The notes: a model not told the origin generated them from the letters alone. Positions 54,966 through 62,067 are shown, numbered from the stretch's first letter. The stretch: DNA of 64,000 nucleotides from Superficieibacter sp. HKU1 (GCF_029319185.1 NZ_CP119754.1:1984001-2048000), one strand, 5' to 3'. A program made the numbers and translations.

Positions 54966-55688
54966 TTAGCGTGAGGTCGTGGTTGGCGTTATTGAGAACC
55001 ATTTTTGCAAGGCGGCCTCTCCCTTCGCCGTCACCGTCAGCTCCCGGTAACCTGGCGTCCGGCGTAACCATTCTTTATCAACTAACAACCGTAGCAGCGC
55101 TGCCCCAGCCTCGCCACCAAGATGAAAACGCCTTTCGCTCCAGTCCAGGCAAGGGCAGCAGGGTTTACGTCTGGAGCCAGGCGTGAACGTCACCCCTAAA
55201 TCATGAAAACGCGTCAACCCTATGGGGGTCAGCGCATTGCCATCCTCCTCAAGCCAGTTTCCCTGTTGCATGAATTCATAGAGACTGACTGCAATTTCAC
55301 CGGCCAGATGATCGTAACAGGTTCTGGCATATCGCAAATGGACAGGTGTACTGCAAGCCGGGGATGACCGTGAGATCGCAGAAATATCCATTAAATTTTC
55401 CAGCAATCCGGCGATTTCATGTCCGGTAAGGCGATAGTAACGGTGCCGTCCCTGCGAGAGACAGACGATTAATCCATTGCTGAGCAGTTTTGCCAGATGA
55501 CCGCTGGCTGTCGGAGGGGCAACATCTGCAATAACGCTAAGTTCAGTTGCGGTCCAGGCACGTCCGTCCATCAGCGCACAAAGGATACTGATCCTCGACG
55601 GGTCAGCAATGGCGGAGGCGACGGCAGACATGGCGGCTTCCAGCGGCGGGGATGCGGAAATCTGGCATGCGGTGCGAGTGGATGTCAT
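54966..55688 (-). CDS. ArsR-type winged-helix regulator
   Basis: 240-residue regulator with an N-terminal ArsR helix-turn-helix (about 15-85, with ADPSRISILCALMDGRAWTA and PPTASGHLAKLLSNGLI) and an extended C-terminal part. That part holds Cys residues in SPACSTP, ARTCYDH and KPCCPCLDW, which may bind metal or sense a ligand. It starts at ATG 55688, overlapping the stop of the ACT-domain gene by 4 bp. It is the last of three overlapping genes and is probably the regulator of that set. I do not know the signal. Confidence 0.88.
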   Translation of the reverse strand: MTSTRTACQISASPPLEAAMSAVASAIADPSRISILCALMDGRAWTATELSVIADVAPPTASGHLAKLLSNGLIVCLSQGRHRYYRLTGHEIAGLLENLMDISAISRSSPACSTPVHLRYARTCYDHLAGEIAVSLYEFMQQGNWLEEDGNALTPIGLTRFHDLGVTFTPGSRRKPCCPCLDWSERRFHLGGEAGAALLRLLVDKEWLRRTPGYRELTVTAKGEAALQKWFSITPTTTSR

Positions 55689-56077
55689 GGCGGCGTAATC
55701 TCCCACGCTGTTGTTAATTGTGCTGCCCGGTCGTTATCATCCGTCAAAAGAATAAGGCGGTTACTGTGATCGCTATATTGCACCATAATATTCACTCCCC
55801 CTTGCGCAATAATATCCGCTATTTCCCCTAATTCACCAGGCCGCTCCTGGCGTAGCTTTCTAATCAACGGCGTAGACACGGCTCTGACATCAAACCCGGC
55901 GGTCAGCAGAACCTCACGGGCTTTTTCACCGTCGGCCACCAGAAAATGAGCATGGCTTTCCGTTGCCACTGTAAAAACGCCTCCGCCCTCCAGACCTGTA
56001 CCGTTCTGACCTAAGGTTTTTCCTAAAGCAGCCAGCGAGCCTGGCGTATTGCTGAGCACAACATGAATATCATACAT
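55685..56077 (-). CDS. ACT-domain protein
   Basis: 130-residue protein made of two ACT-like domains: residues 1-65 (MYDIHVVLSNTPGSLAALGK) and 66-130 (ERPGELGEIADIIAQGGVNI). ACT domains bind amino acids or other small ligands. The ATG at 56077 overlaps the end of the monooxygenase gene by 8 bp. Stand-alone tandem ACT proteins usually act as sensors, and pairing with an ArsR-type protein fits that, but this is inference. Confidence 0.85.
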   Translation of the reverse strand: MYDIHVVLSNTPGSLAALGKTLGQNGTGLEGGGVFTVATESHAHFLVADGEKAREVLLTAGFDVRAVSTPLIRKLRQERPGELGEIADIIAQGGVNIMVQYSDHSNRLILLTDDNDRAAQLTTAWEITPP

Positions 56078-56393
56078 CGTTACGTTTACCTGTATCAGAG
56101 GAGTAATCCCGCAGTACATCAGCGATGCGTATACGGTAAAAAGAGAAAATGGCGATTTTTCCTTCCGCCTGAGCGGCCTGGTGGTGGCTATTTTGTTTCC
56201 AGCACAACACTGATTCTTCATTCTCCCACCATGACAGAGACAATATTTTGTCAGGTGTGGACAGGCTTTGAAAACGCTCAAGTGAGATAAATCCCGGCAT
56301 GGTTGCCAGCAGCGGCTTCAGCTCTGCGGCAAGCTCCAGATATCGCTGTTGTGCATCGGGTAACGCAGTGGCTTCAAACAGGACCGCTATCAT
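56070..56393 (-). CDS. Antibiotic-biosynthesis-monooxygenase-like protein
   Basis: 107-residue ferredoxin-like-fold protein of the ABM family (start MIAVLFEATALPDAQQRYLE, core LATMPGFISLERF and SLSWWENEESV). Family members are cofactor-free oxygenases or small-molecule-binding proteins; substrate unknown. It is the first of three overlapping genes (ABM, ACT, ArsR), implying one transcript starting near 56420. Confidence 0.87.
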   Translation of the reverse strand: MIAVLFEATALPDAQQRYLELAAELKPLLATMPGFISLERFQSLSTPDKILSLSWWENEESVLCWKQNSHHQAAQAEGKIAIFSFYRIRIADVLRDYSSDTGKRNDV

Positions 56394-56575
56394 GCAATGA
56401 CTCCCTCGTTAATGTTCCGGCGCATCTTAAATCAGTGAAAAAAGGATGCTTCGGTCATCAACGAAATAAGGCATCCTGACGACAGGTTCCGTCGGCTAAT
56501 CGTCTTGCGGCGCTTGCTATATCCCTTTCTTTGTCCAGACTTATCACATCTATGATGAAAAAAATGAGGTGAGGT

Positions 56576-56902
56576 ATGCATCAGGATGCCCTGAAATGTA
56601 TAGAGTTATGCTACAAGTGTGCGGCGATGTGTGATTTTTGCGCCGCGTCTTGCCTGAAGGAAGAAAATCCTGGAATGATGACCGATTGCATTCGGCTGGC
56701 CGTACAGTGTGCCGGTATTTGTCGGCTGTCAGCCCAGTTCATGAGTCTCGACAGCGACTATTTCAAGCAGACATGCCGTATCTGCGTGGATATTTGTAAA
56801 GCCTGTGCAGAAGAGTGTGCCAAGCATCAGAGCGATCACTGCCAGCGCTGCGCCAAAATATGCCGAAACTGCGCCAATGCCTGTTTGCGGATGGTGGCCT
56901 GA
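56576..56902 (+). CDS. Cys-rich four-helix copper-binding protein
   Basis: 108-residue protein with Cys repeated along helices (CIELCYKCAAMCDFCAASC at 8-26, then CIRL, CAGIC, CRICVDICKACAEEC, CQRCAKICRNCANAC). This is the DUF326/Csp four-helix-bundle pattern; Csp proteins store many Cu(I) ions inside the bundle. No signal peptide, so cytosolic like Csp3. GAGGTGAGGT precedes the ATG. It is divergent from the ABM gene across 182 bp. Confidence 0.9.
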   Translation: MHQDALKCIELCYKCAAMCDFCAASCLKEENPGMMTDCIRLAVQCAGICRLSAQFMSLDSDYFKQTCRICVDICKACAEECAKHQSDHCQRCAKICRNCANACLRMVA

Positions 56903-57082
56903 TTTTTAAGTTTTTTTATGGTCAAGCGGGGTTGCTGGAATAAATTGAACGGTCATGACCAGTTGCCCCGGAAAAAAAAGTCGGCGTTTTTTTAAAAATA
57001 GACTAGCGAAGCAGGAATTTGGGGTTGCTGATTAATAACGTAAATAAGCCTTGTGTTAATGTTCGAATCATGCGTAAATAGA

Positions 57083-57232
57083 GTGTAGGTTTGATACACA
57101 GACAACCTTTTGAGTAGTTTACTAAAGCAGTTCTCATCAAAGATATCCTCTCTTGAGTCTCCATCTGAAGCTTCGATTCGCATCTGTATTCAAACCATGA
57201 ATGCCATAAGGCGCTTATGTAAGGAAATAATT
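57083..57232 (+). promoter_or_regulatory. Cold-shock-type 5' leader
   Basis: TTGATACACAGAC (57091-57103) matches the cold box of cspA-family leaders (TTGACGTACAGAC in cspA), and ACTAAAGCAG (57120-57129) matches the conserved ATTAAAGCAG that follows it. The leader is about 145 nt long, as in csp genes. A TAAATA at 57075-57080 could be the -10. AAGGAAAT at 57221-57228 is the ribosome-binding site for the TTG start at 57233. Confidence 0.75.
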
Positions 57233-57418
57233 TTGAAAATACAATTCAGATGCCCGGCTTGTCACGGGTCGCAGTACAGAACGTCACCCTATGATGTGAC
57301 GGAAAAAAATCGCTTCGGTGCAAAATGCATTTTTTGTAAATCCGCGATGGTAGCAGGCGATGACGTTAGTCACCTGGCAATCAGCAGCGCACCGAAACTG
57401 GCGGAATACCGCCGTTAA
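57233..57418 (+). CDS. YmcF/YnfQ-like cold-shock small protein
   Basis: 61-residue zinc-ribbon-like protein, read from TTG at 57233 as MKIQFRCPACHGSQYRTSPY and continuing to FGAKCIFCKSAM. Two CxxC pairs suggest one zinc site. E. coli YmcF and YnfQ are cold-shock-induced small proteins with this pattern. The TTG start is chosen because AAGGAAAT lies 5 bp upstream; the frame is open to an alternative start at 57110 that lies in the leader. No cold-shock domain gene follows. Confidence 0.8.
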   Translation: MKIQFRCPACHGSQYRTSPYDVTEKNRFGAKCIFCKSAMVAGDDVSHLAISSAPKLAEYRR

Positions 57419-57424
57419 CCGTTG

Positions 57425-57446
57425 AACCGGACTTGCGCGTCCGGTT
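57425..57446 (+). terminator. Hairpin after the YmcF-like gene
   Basis: AACCGGAC-TTGCGC-GTCCGGTT, a perfect 8-bp stem 6 bp after the stop. It lacks a long T run and also lies before the end of the convergent gene at 57462. Confidence 0.65.
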
Positions 57447-57461
57447 AATACCTGAACCTGC

Positions 57462-57800
57462 TTAATCGGATTTTGCGCCATACGGGCACAACGTAAAAAC
57501 ACACTCTTTATAACGATGGCAAACAGTTAGTGTTGGATCGTCATTGCCCGGGCATGAAATTCTATTTTTAAAGGTATTCCATAGCGCACCTGAGTAATGG
57601 AAGGTATGAATAATCGCTATTGATGTTCTCCTTCCATTTACTATTACGCCAAAAGGACTATGGGTAAGAATATTACCTTTACGTAAAAAGTAGTTTCCTT
57701 TATACCAAAGTATTAGCTTCATGTTTTTTACAGCAGAGGCGATGGCAAATCCGGTCCCGGTAACGGGGCAAACGAGGGTGTGTTCAATTTCCCAATCCAT
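57462..57800 (-). CDS. Unrecognised AT-rich orphan, Cys-containing
   Basis: 112-residue protein from ATG at 57800 (MDWEIEHTLVCPVTGTGFAI), with AAGGAG 10 bp upstream; an in-frame TTG at 57806 is possible but too close. Cys residues cluster at the C-terminus (NRISCPGN, LTVCHRYKECVFTLCPYG) and one near the N-terminus, which could bind metal. No signal peptide. Base composition is AT-rich, unlike the neighbouring genes, suggesting transfer. I do not recognise its family. Confidence 0.6.
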   Translation of the reverse strand: MDWEIEHTLVCPVTGTGFAIASAVKNMKLILWYKGNYFLRKGNILTHSPFGVIVNGRRTSIAIIHTFHYSGALWNTFKNRISCPGNDDPTLTVCHRYKECVFTLCPYGAKSD

Positions 57801-58039
57801 TAACAAAAAACTCCTTGTCGACGCTTTTTAATAAAACTCTATAATGTGTCCTTAACTTAAATATATCGGCATAATCAGATTTGTCTAATATGATTAATTA
57901 ACTATGACAAAAAGAAGTTATTATGTCTTTTCTTTTCGATTATTTACATTAGCGTTTAATTAATAGACAGAGTGACAGGCTCTAATTAATATGATGAGCG
58001 AGCCTGCGTTTATCCCTCATTCTGATAACGTATTTCTCA

Positions 58040-58114
58040 TTACCACCAGCCAAGCTGGGTGCCTGCGACGGCGACAATTGCCACAATCAGCATAATAATC
58101 GTTGTTTTTTTCAT
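58040..58114 (-). CDS. yoaJ: Small membrane protein YoaJ
   Basis: 24-residue single-helix membrane protein, read on the minus strand from ATG at 58114 as MKKTTIIMLIVAIVAVAGTQ and ending LGWW. This matches E. coli YoaJ (same length, MKKTTIIM start, GT-x-LGWW end). ACAGGACTAATGTG precedes the start. In E. coli yoaJ lies near yeaQ, yoaF and yeaO, as here, which supports the call. Function unknown. Confidence 0.85.
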   Translation of the reverse strand: MKKTTIIMLIVAIVAVAGTQLGWW

Positions 58115-58237
58115 CACATTAGTCCTGTTATTTCACGGTGCAGAGAAACATGGCGTTTGAAAAGGCATTTTCTTGTTACAGCCATAGTAAAGCACGGTTG
58201 GATAAAATTTGATATATTTGGCTTATCAGGCGGGCGC

Positions 58238-58320
58238 CAGACAAAAAAAAGCCCCGTAGCGAGCAGCGGGGCGAAAGTATCAATTACGGAATGATTTGCT
58301 CTCTGGTCATGAAGAGAGCA
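58238..58320 (-). ncRNA. Possible small RNA with strong terminator
   Basis: On the minus strand a stem GCCCCG-CTGCTCGCTA-CGGGGC followed by a run of T (58264-58242) is a textbook terminator. No annotated minus-strand gene ends at it; the nearest upstream gene, yeaO, stops at 58578. A second inverted repeat (GCTCTCTTC...GAGAGC, about 58320-58298) precedes it. A short RNA of about 80 nt from this gap is possible. The alternative is a distal yeaO terminator reading antisense through yoaF. Confidence 0.4.
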
Positions 58321-58408
58321 TCTCTACACTAAACGAAGAGTGCCCGTGGAAAATGAAGAAATCGTGAAGATCGACTTCAGGTCTTCGGGAATGAGACAAG
58401 GAGAGACG

Positions 58409-58642
58409 ATGAAACTAATTAGCCTGTTGTTACCGCTGGCGCTGGTGGGATGTACCAGCGAGCAAAGCTCGCCACCGGAGGCAGGGCTGGCAAACCCGGC
58501 GGCGGTATGGTGTCTGAAACAAGGCGGGACGCGTGAGCCGGTGCAGAGTCCTCAGGGCGTGCGCACAGAATGCCGACTCAGCGATGGCCAGACCGTCGAT
58601 GAGTGGGAACTGTGGCGTCGCGATCATCCTTCAACGCATTAA
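58409..58642 (+). CDS. yoaF: DUF333 lipoprotein YoaF
   Basis: 77-residue lipoprotein with signal MKLISLLLPLALVGC (lipobox LVGC, Cys15) and the DUF333 domain (NPAAVWCLKQGGT, CRLSDGQTVDEWELWRRDHP), as in E. coli YoaF. The start at 58409 has AAGGAGAGACG directly upstream; the frame extends to 58340. It overlaps the convergent yeaO gene by 65 bp. Confidence 0.93.
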   Translation: MKLISLLLPLALVGCTSEQSSPPEAGLANPAAVWCLKQGGTREPVQSPQGVRTECRLSDGQTVDEWELWRRDHPSTH

Positions 58643-58973
58643 GCCAGTCCGCCAGAATGAGCGCATGATTCTGGCGGGTGTTTTTCGCGGCGTAGAGCAG
58701 GGTGAGATTTTGCTCACCGGCCTGGCAAAGAAGGCGTAATCCTTCTTCATGGCATGCGGCCAGTTCGTCGCGGTAATGCTGGCTGAAAGTGGCAAAGTCA
58801 ATCACCTCGCTGTGCAGTGCTTTGCGTAGTTCACCTGAAGGGGCGAGTTCTTTACACCACTCATCGCACGGCAGCGCCTCTTTTTTAACCCCGCGCGGCC
58901 AGAGCCTGTCGACCAGTACGCGATAACCGTCATTCGAACCGGGATCATCGTATACGCGTTGACACTGGATCAT
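58578..58973 (-). CDS. yeaO: DUF488 protein YeaO
   Basis: 131-residue DUF488 protein (start MIQCQRVYDDPGSNDGYRVL, core LVDRLWPRGVKKEAL), matching E. coli YeaO with an added C-terminal tail. The ATG at 58973 has GGAGGCGGAGT upstream and lies 29 bp inside the end of the DUF523 gene, so they are coupled. Function unknown. Confidence 0.92.
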   Translation of the reverse strand: MIQCQRVYDDPGSNDGYRVLVDRLWPRGVKKEALPCDEWCKELAPSGELRKALHSEVIDFATFSQHYRDELAACHEEGLRLLCQAGEQNLTLLYAAKNTRQNHALILADWLNALKDDRDATVPTHRRSGHR

Positions 58974-59469
58974 ACTCCGCCTCCGTTTTCTCCATCCATG
59001 CAATGAGCGCCGGGATCTGCCGTTCGGAAAAAACCGCGATCCCATGTTCAAGCAGCAGCGCAGCAGCGACGCCCATACCTGCTTTACGGATACCACTGAA
59101 GCTACCGTCATAAATAAACTGGCTGCCGCAGGTTGGGCTGCCATCGGTCAGCAGCGCTGCGCCGCAGCATTGTTCAATTGCCGTTTGCAGCGCCAGCCAG
59201 GCGGCCAGCTGATAATGGGCGGTAACATCATGACCATCACTTTCAATAATGCGCGCCTGATGAGCCATCACATCCATACCGTCGGCAGAGGCGATTTCTG
59301 CCGGCAGGCGGGGCGTGGGCAGCCCGGCCGCCAGTTCCGGGCAGTGAATGACGACCCGTCCCTGATGCTGCCAGCGGGCGAATTGTGCCGTCAGGTTGGC
59401 TTTTTCGCTGCCATTGTAGCGAACGTCAAATCCCATCAAACAGGCGCTGACCAGTAATTTATTTTTCAT
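58945..59469 (-). CDS. DUF523 family protein
   Basis: 174-residue DUF523 protein from ATG at 59469 (MKNKLLVSACLMGFDVRYNG). Conserved Cys motifs are SACLMG, HCPELAAGLPTPR and SPTCGSQFIYDGSFSG, consistent with a cofactor or metal site. An in-frame ATG at 59631 with AGGAG six bases upstream would add 54 residues; that extension has no family similarity that I can see. It is translationally coupled to yeaO. It is not in the E. coli K-12 yea region. Confidence 0.85.
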   Translation of the reverse strand: MKNKLLVSACLMGFDVRYNGSEKANLTAQFARWQHQGRVVIHCPELAAGLPTPRLPAEIASADGMDVMAHQARIIESDGHDVTAHYQLAAWLALQTAIEQCCGAALLTDGSPTCGSQFIYDGSFSGIRKAGMGVAAALLLEHGIAVFSERQIPALIAWMEKTEAEYDPVSTRIR

Positions 59470-59643
59470 TCCGCGTCCGGCAATGTCATACATGACCTCA
59501 AGAGTAGTACATCCCGTACGCACAATACAGCGCCACGGCCCGGCGCCGACCGCCTGAATTAAGGTATTGTCTTTAAGTGAAAAGATCGCTAATGTGAGGT
59601 TCCTTGTGTTGTCCGTTTTCCGTTCAGACATAAGGTACTCCTC

Positions 59644-60336
59644 ATGAATTCCTCTCTGCGTATTGCACTTGTCGGCGATTATAATGCCGATGTCATTGCT
59701 CATCAGGCGATCCCGCTGGCTATTGATGATGCCGCTGCCGTGCTGGATATGGCTGCGCAATATCACTGGTTAGCCACCCGGGATATTAAAAGCGAAGACG
59801 ATCTGGCGGAATATGATGCTATCTGGCTGGTGCCAGCCAGCCCCTATGAAAATATCGACGGCGCGCTGCTCGCTGTGCGCTATGCCCGGCAAAATGCGAT
59901 CCCCTTCCTCGGAACCTGCGGCGGTTTTCAGCATGCCATTCTGGAATACGCGCGCAACGTGATGGGCTGGGAGGACGCCGCTCATGCCGAAGTGGATAAC
60001 GAAGGACGTATGGTCATTGCGCCTTTGGCCTGTTCGCTGGTCGAAAAAAACGATGTTATTGAGCTGCGTGCCAATACTCATATCGCGCGGGCTTATGGCA
60101 AAGAGAGCATTGAAGAGGGATATCACTGCAACTACGGCATCGCGGCAGATTTCGCGCTGGCGCTGGAAAATGAGCCTTTGCATGTGACCGGCTGGGATGA
60201 AGAGGGGGAAATCCGGGCGGTTGAACTCGTCACCCACCCGTTTTTTGTTGCCACGCTCTTTCAGCATGAGCGCAATGCGCTGGCAGGGCGTCCAGCTCCG
60301 TTGGTTCAGGCGCTGCTATATGCCGCCAGCCATTAA
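59644..60336 (+). CDS. CTP-synthase-like class I glutamine amidotransferase
   Basis: 230-residue stand-alone protein similar to the C-terminal amidotransferase domain of CTP synthase. The nucleophile Cys92 is in FLGTCGGFQHAILEYARN (about 88-105). The usual HPE triad motif reads THPFF here (His198), so the triad Glu is replaced by Phe. It is divergent from the DUF523 gene with only 13 bp between the alternative DUF523 start and its ATG. Its partner or substrate is unknown. Confidence 0.88.
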   Translation: MNSSLRIALVGDYNADVIAHQAIPLAIDDAAAVLDMAAQYHWLATRDIKSEDDLAEYDAIWLVPASPYENIDGALLAVRYARQNAIPFLGTCGGFQHAILEYARNVMGWEDAAHAEVDNEGRMVIAPLACSLVEKNDVIELRANTHIARAYGKESIEEGYHCNYGIAADFALALENEPLHVTGWDEEGEIRAVELVTHPFFVATLFQHERNALAGRPAPLVQALLYAASH

Positions 60337-61520
60337 TTCACGCTAATTTCCCGCTCGCGCCCGGCGCAGGCGCCGAAAACGGCCATCGCGATGGAGAGCA
60401 CCGCACAGGCCAGCAGCGGTACATGCCAGTTGCCGCTGGCATCGTGAATTTTCCCCATCAGCGGTGGGCCGCAGGCCGCAAGCAGATAACCCACCGCCTG
60501 CGCCATGCCGGAAAGTGCTGCCGCCTGGTGTGCCGAGCGGGTGCGAAGGCCAATAAAGGTTAAGCCAAGGATCATCGTGGCACCGGACCCAAAGCCAAAA
60601 AGCAGGGTCCACAGCACGGCGCTTTGCGGAAAGAACCAGTAACCCGCGGCGCTGATCGCGCACAGCAAAGCCACCAGCGCCGCGATCCCACGATGGTCGC
60701 GAAGTTTATGTAAAATCAGCGGAATAGCCAGACCCGGCATCGCCGTTGCCAGTTGCAGCAAGCCGTGCAGCGATCCCGCCTGCGCTTCGCTATAACCCTG
60801 GCCAATCAGGATGGCGGGTAGCCAGCCGATGATGACATAATAAATCAGCGAGTTAATGCCTAAAAATAGCGTTACCTGCCAGGCGAGTGCCGAACGCCAG
60901 ATCCCCCGGCTGTGCTGCATCCGTGAGGACGTTAAGGAGACAGGCTGCTGTTGACGCCATTGGGGGAGCCAGAGCAAAAACGCCAGCAGAGGAAACACCA
61001 TCAGCATCAGCAGCGCACCGCGCCAGCCAAAACCGCTTAACGCCAGCGGCACCACCAGCGCCGAGCCTAATGCGGCGGCACCGCCCATGGTCAGGGAATA
61101 AGCGCCGGTCATTTTTGCCACGTGCTGCGAGAAATCACGCTTGATAAGCCCCGGCAGCAGGACGTTACCCAGTGCAATCCCGCAGCCAATAATCGCCGTT
61201 CCGGCGAACAAAAACAGAGGCGACGGCAGGGAGCGGATGGCGATCCCGGCGCAAATCAGCAGCATCGCGGCAAACAGGCTACGCTCCATGCCGAATCGAC
61301 GCGCCACGCCTGCGGCCAGCGGGGAAATGAGGCCAAAGGCCAGCAGCGGAAGCGTGGTGAGGAGGCCAGTCTGCGCGGTCGTGAGGCCATATTCCGCGTG
61401 GATAGCGTCAAGCAGCGGTGCCGCGCCGGTAAAAGTGACGCGCAGTGTGGTCGCAATCATCAGAATACCGACAATCAGCAGGATCCCGCGTTGGCCTGAA
61501 GTATGAAGATCAGAAGACAT
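60333..61520 (-). CDS. nimT: MFS 2-nitroimidazole exporter NimT
   Basis: 395-residue CynX/NimT-type major facilitator with twelve predicted helices; matches E. coli YeaN/NimT closely (ILMIATTLRVTFTGAAPLLD, LLTTLPLLAFGLISPLAAGV). E. coli NimT exports 2-nitroimidazole. The ATG at 61520 gives the family length; the frame is open to 61556. It overlaps the amidotransferase stop by 4 bp, convergent. The AraC-type regulator nimR, next to nimT in E. coli, is absent. Confidence 0.93.
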   Translation of the reverse strand: MSSDLHTSGQRGILLIVGILMIATTLRVTFTGAAPLLDAIHAEYGLTTAQTGLLTTLPLLAFGLISPLAAGVARRFGMERSLFAAMLLICAGIAIRSLPSPLFLFAGTAIIGCGIALGNVLLPGLIKRDFSQHVAKMTGAYSLTMGGAAALGSALVVPLALSGFGWRGALLMLMVFPLLAFLLWLPQWRQQQPVSLTSSRMQHSRGIWRSALAWQVTLFLGINSLIYYVIIGWLPAILIGQGYSEAQAGSLHGLLQLATAMPGLAIPLILHKLRDHRGIAALVALLCAISAAGYWFFPQSAVLWTLLFGFGSGATMILGLTFIGLRTRSAHQAAALSGMAQAVGYLLAACGPPLMGKIHDASGNWHVPLLACAVLSIAMAVFGACAGREREISVN

Positions 61521-61583
61521 AAATTTCTCAACAGATAAAACCAGGGCGTAATCCAACCTGACTACGCCAGAGATGAAAAGGGA

Positions 61584-62030
61584 CTACTGCTTTCCAATGA
61601 CCAGCGAGACCAGTCCGGCGGCGATCAGCGGCCCCACCGGCACGCCGCGAAACAGCGCCACGCCCAGTACCGTTCCCACCAGCAGGCCGGCGACCAGTTG
61701 CGGTTGGCTCCCCATCAGCGTTACGCCGCGCCCGCCCAGCCAGGAAACAAACACTCCTACGGCGATGGCAATCAGCGATTTCCAGTTCACAAACGAGTGA
61801 AGCAGCGTGGACGGCGGCAGAGTGCCGCTGGCAATAGGGGCCATAACGCCAATGGTCAGGATGATAATTCCGATGGTCAGTCCCTGTTTTTCAATCCACG
61901 GGAAAAAAGTGCTCAGCGGCGTTACCCGGACAATAATCAGCACCAGAATAGAAACGGCGACGGTAGTGTTATGGCTGACAAACCCCAGAGCTGCCAGTCC
62001 CAACAGGACGAGCAGTGTGACATCAAACAT
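61584..62030 (-). CDS. yeaL: DUF441 membrane protein YeaL
   Basis: 148-residue inner-membrane protein with four predicted helices, same length as E. coli YeaL (start MFDVTLLVLLGLAALGFVSH). Conserved FVSWLGGRGVTLMGSQPQLV is present. Function unknown. It is divergent from the methyltransferase gene; a Fur-box-like site lies 23 bp upstream of its start. Confidence 0.93.
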   Translation of the reverse strand: MFDVTLLVLLGLAALGFVSHNTTVAVSILVLIIVRVTPLSTFFPWIEKQGLTIGIIILTIGVMAPIASGTLPPSTLLHSFVNWKSLIAIAVGVFVSWLGGRGVTLMGSQPQLVAGLLVGTVLGVALFRGVPVGPLIAAGLVSLVIGKQ

Positions 62031-62052
62031 CGTAGTTTTCCTTGCCGAAAAA

Positions 62053-62067
62053 TAATAAGCATGCTCA
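62053..62067. promoter_or_regulatory. Fur-box-like site near yeaL
   Basis: TAATAAGCATGCTCA (reverse complement TGAGCATGCTTATTA) matches 10 of 14 fixed positions of the 7-1-7 Fur box TGATAAT-N-ATTATCA. Its core AGCATGCT is a perfect palindrome. Confidence 0.4.
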
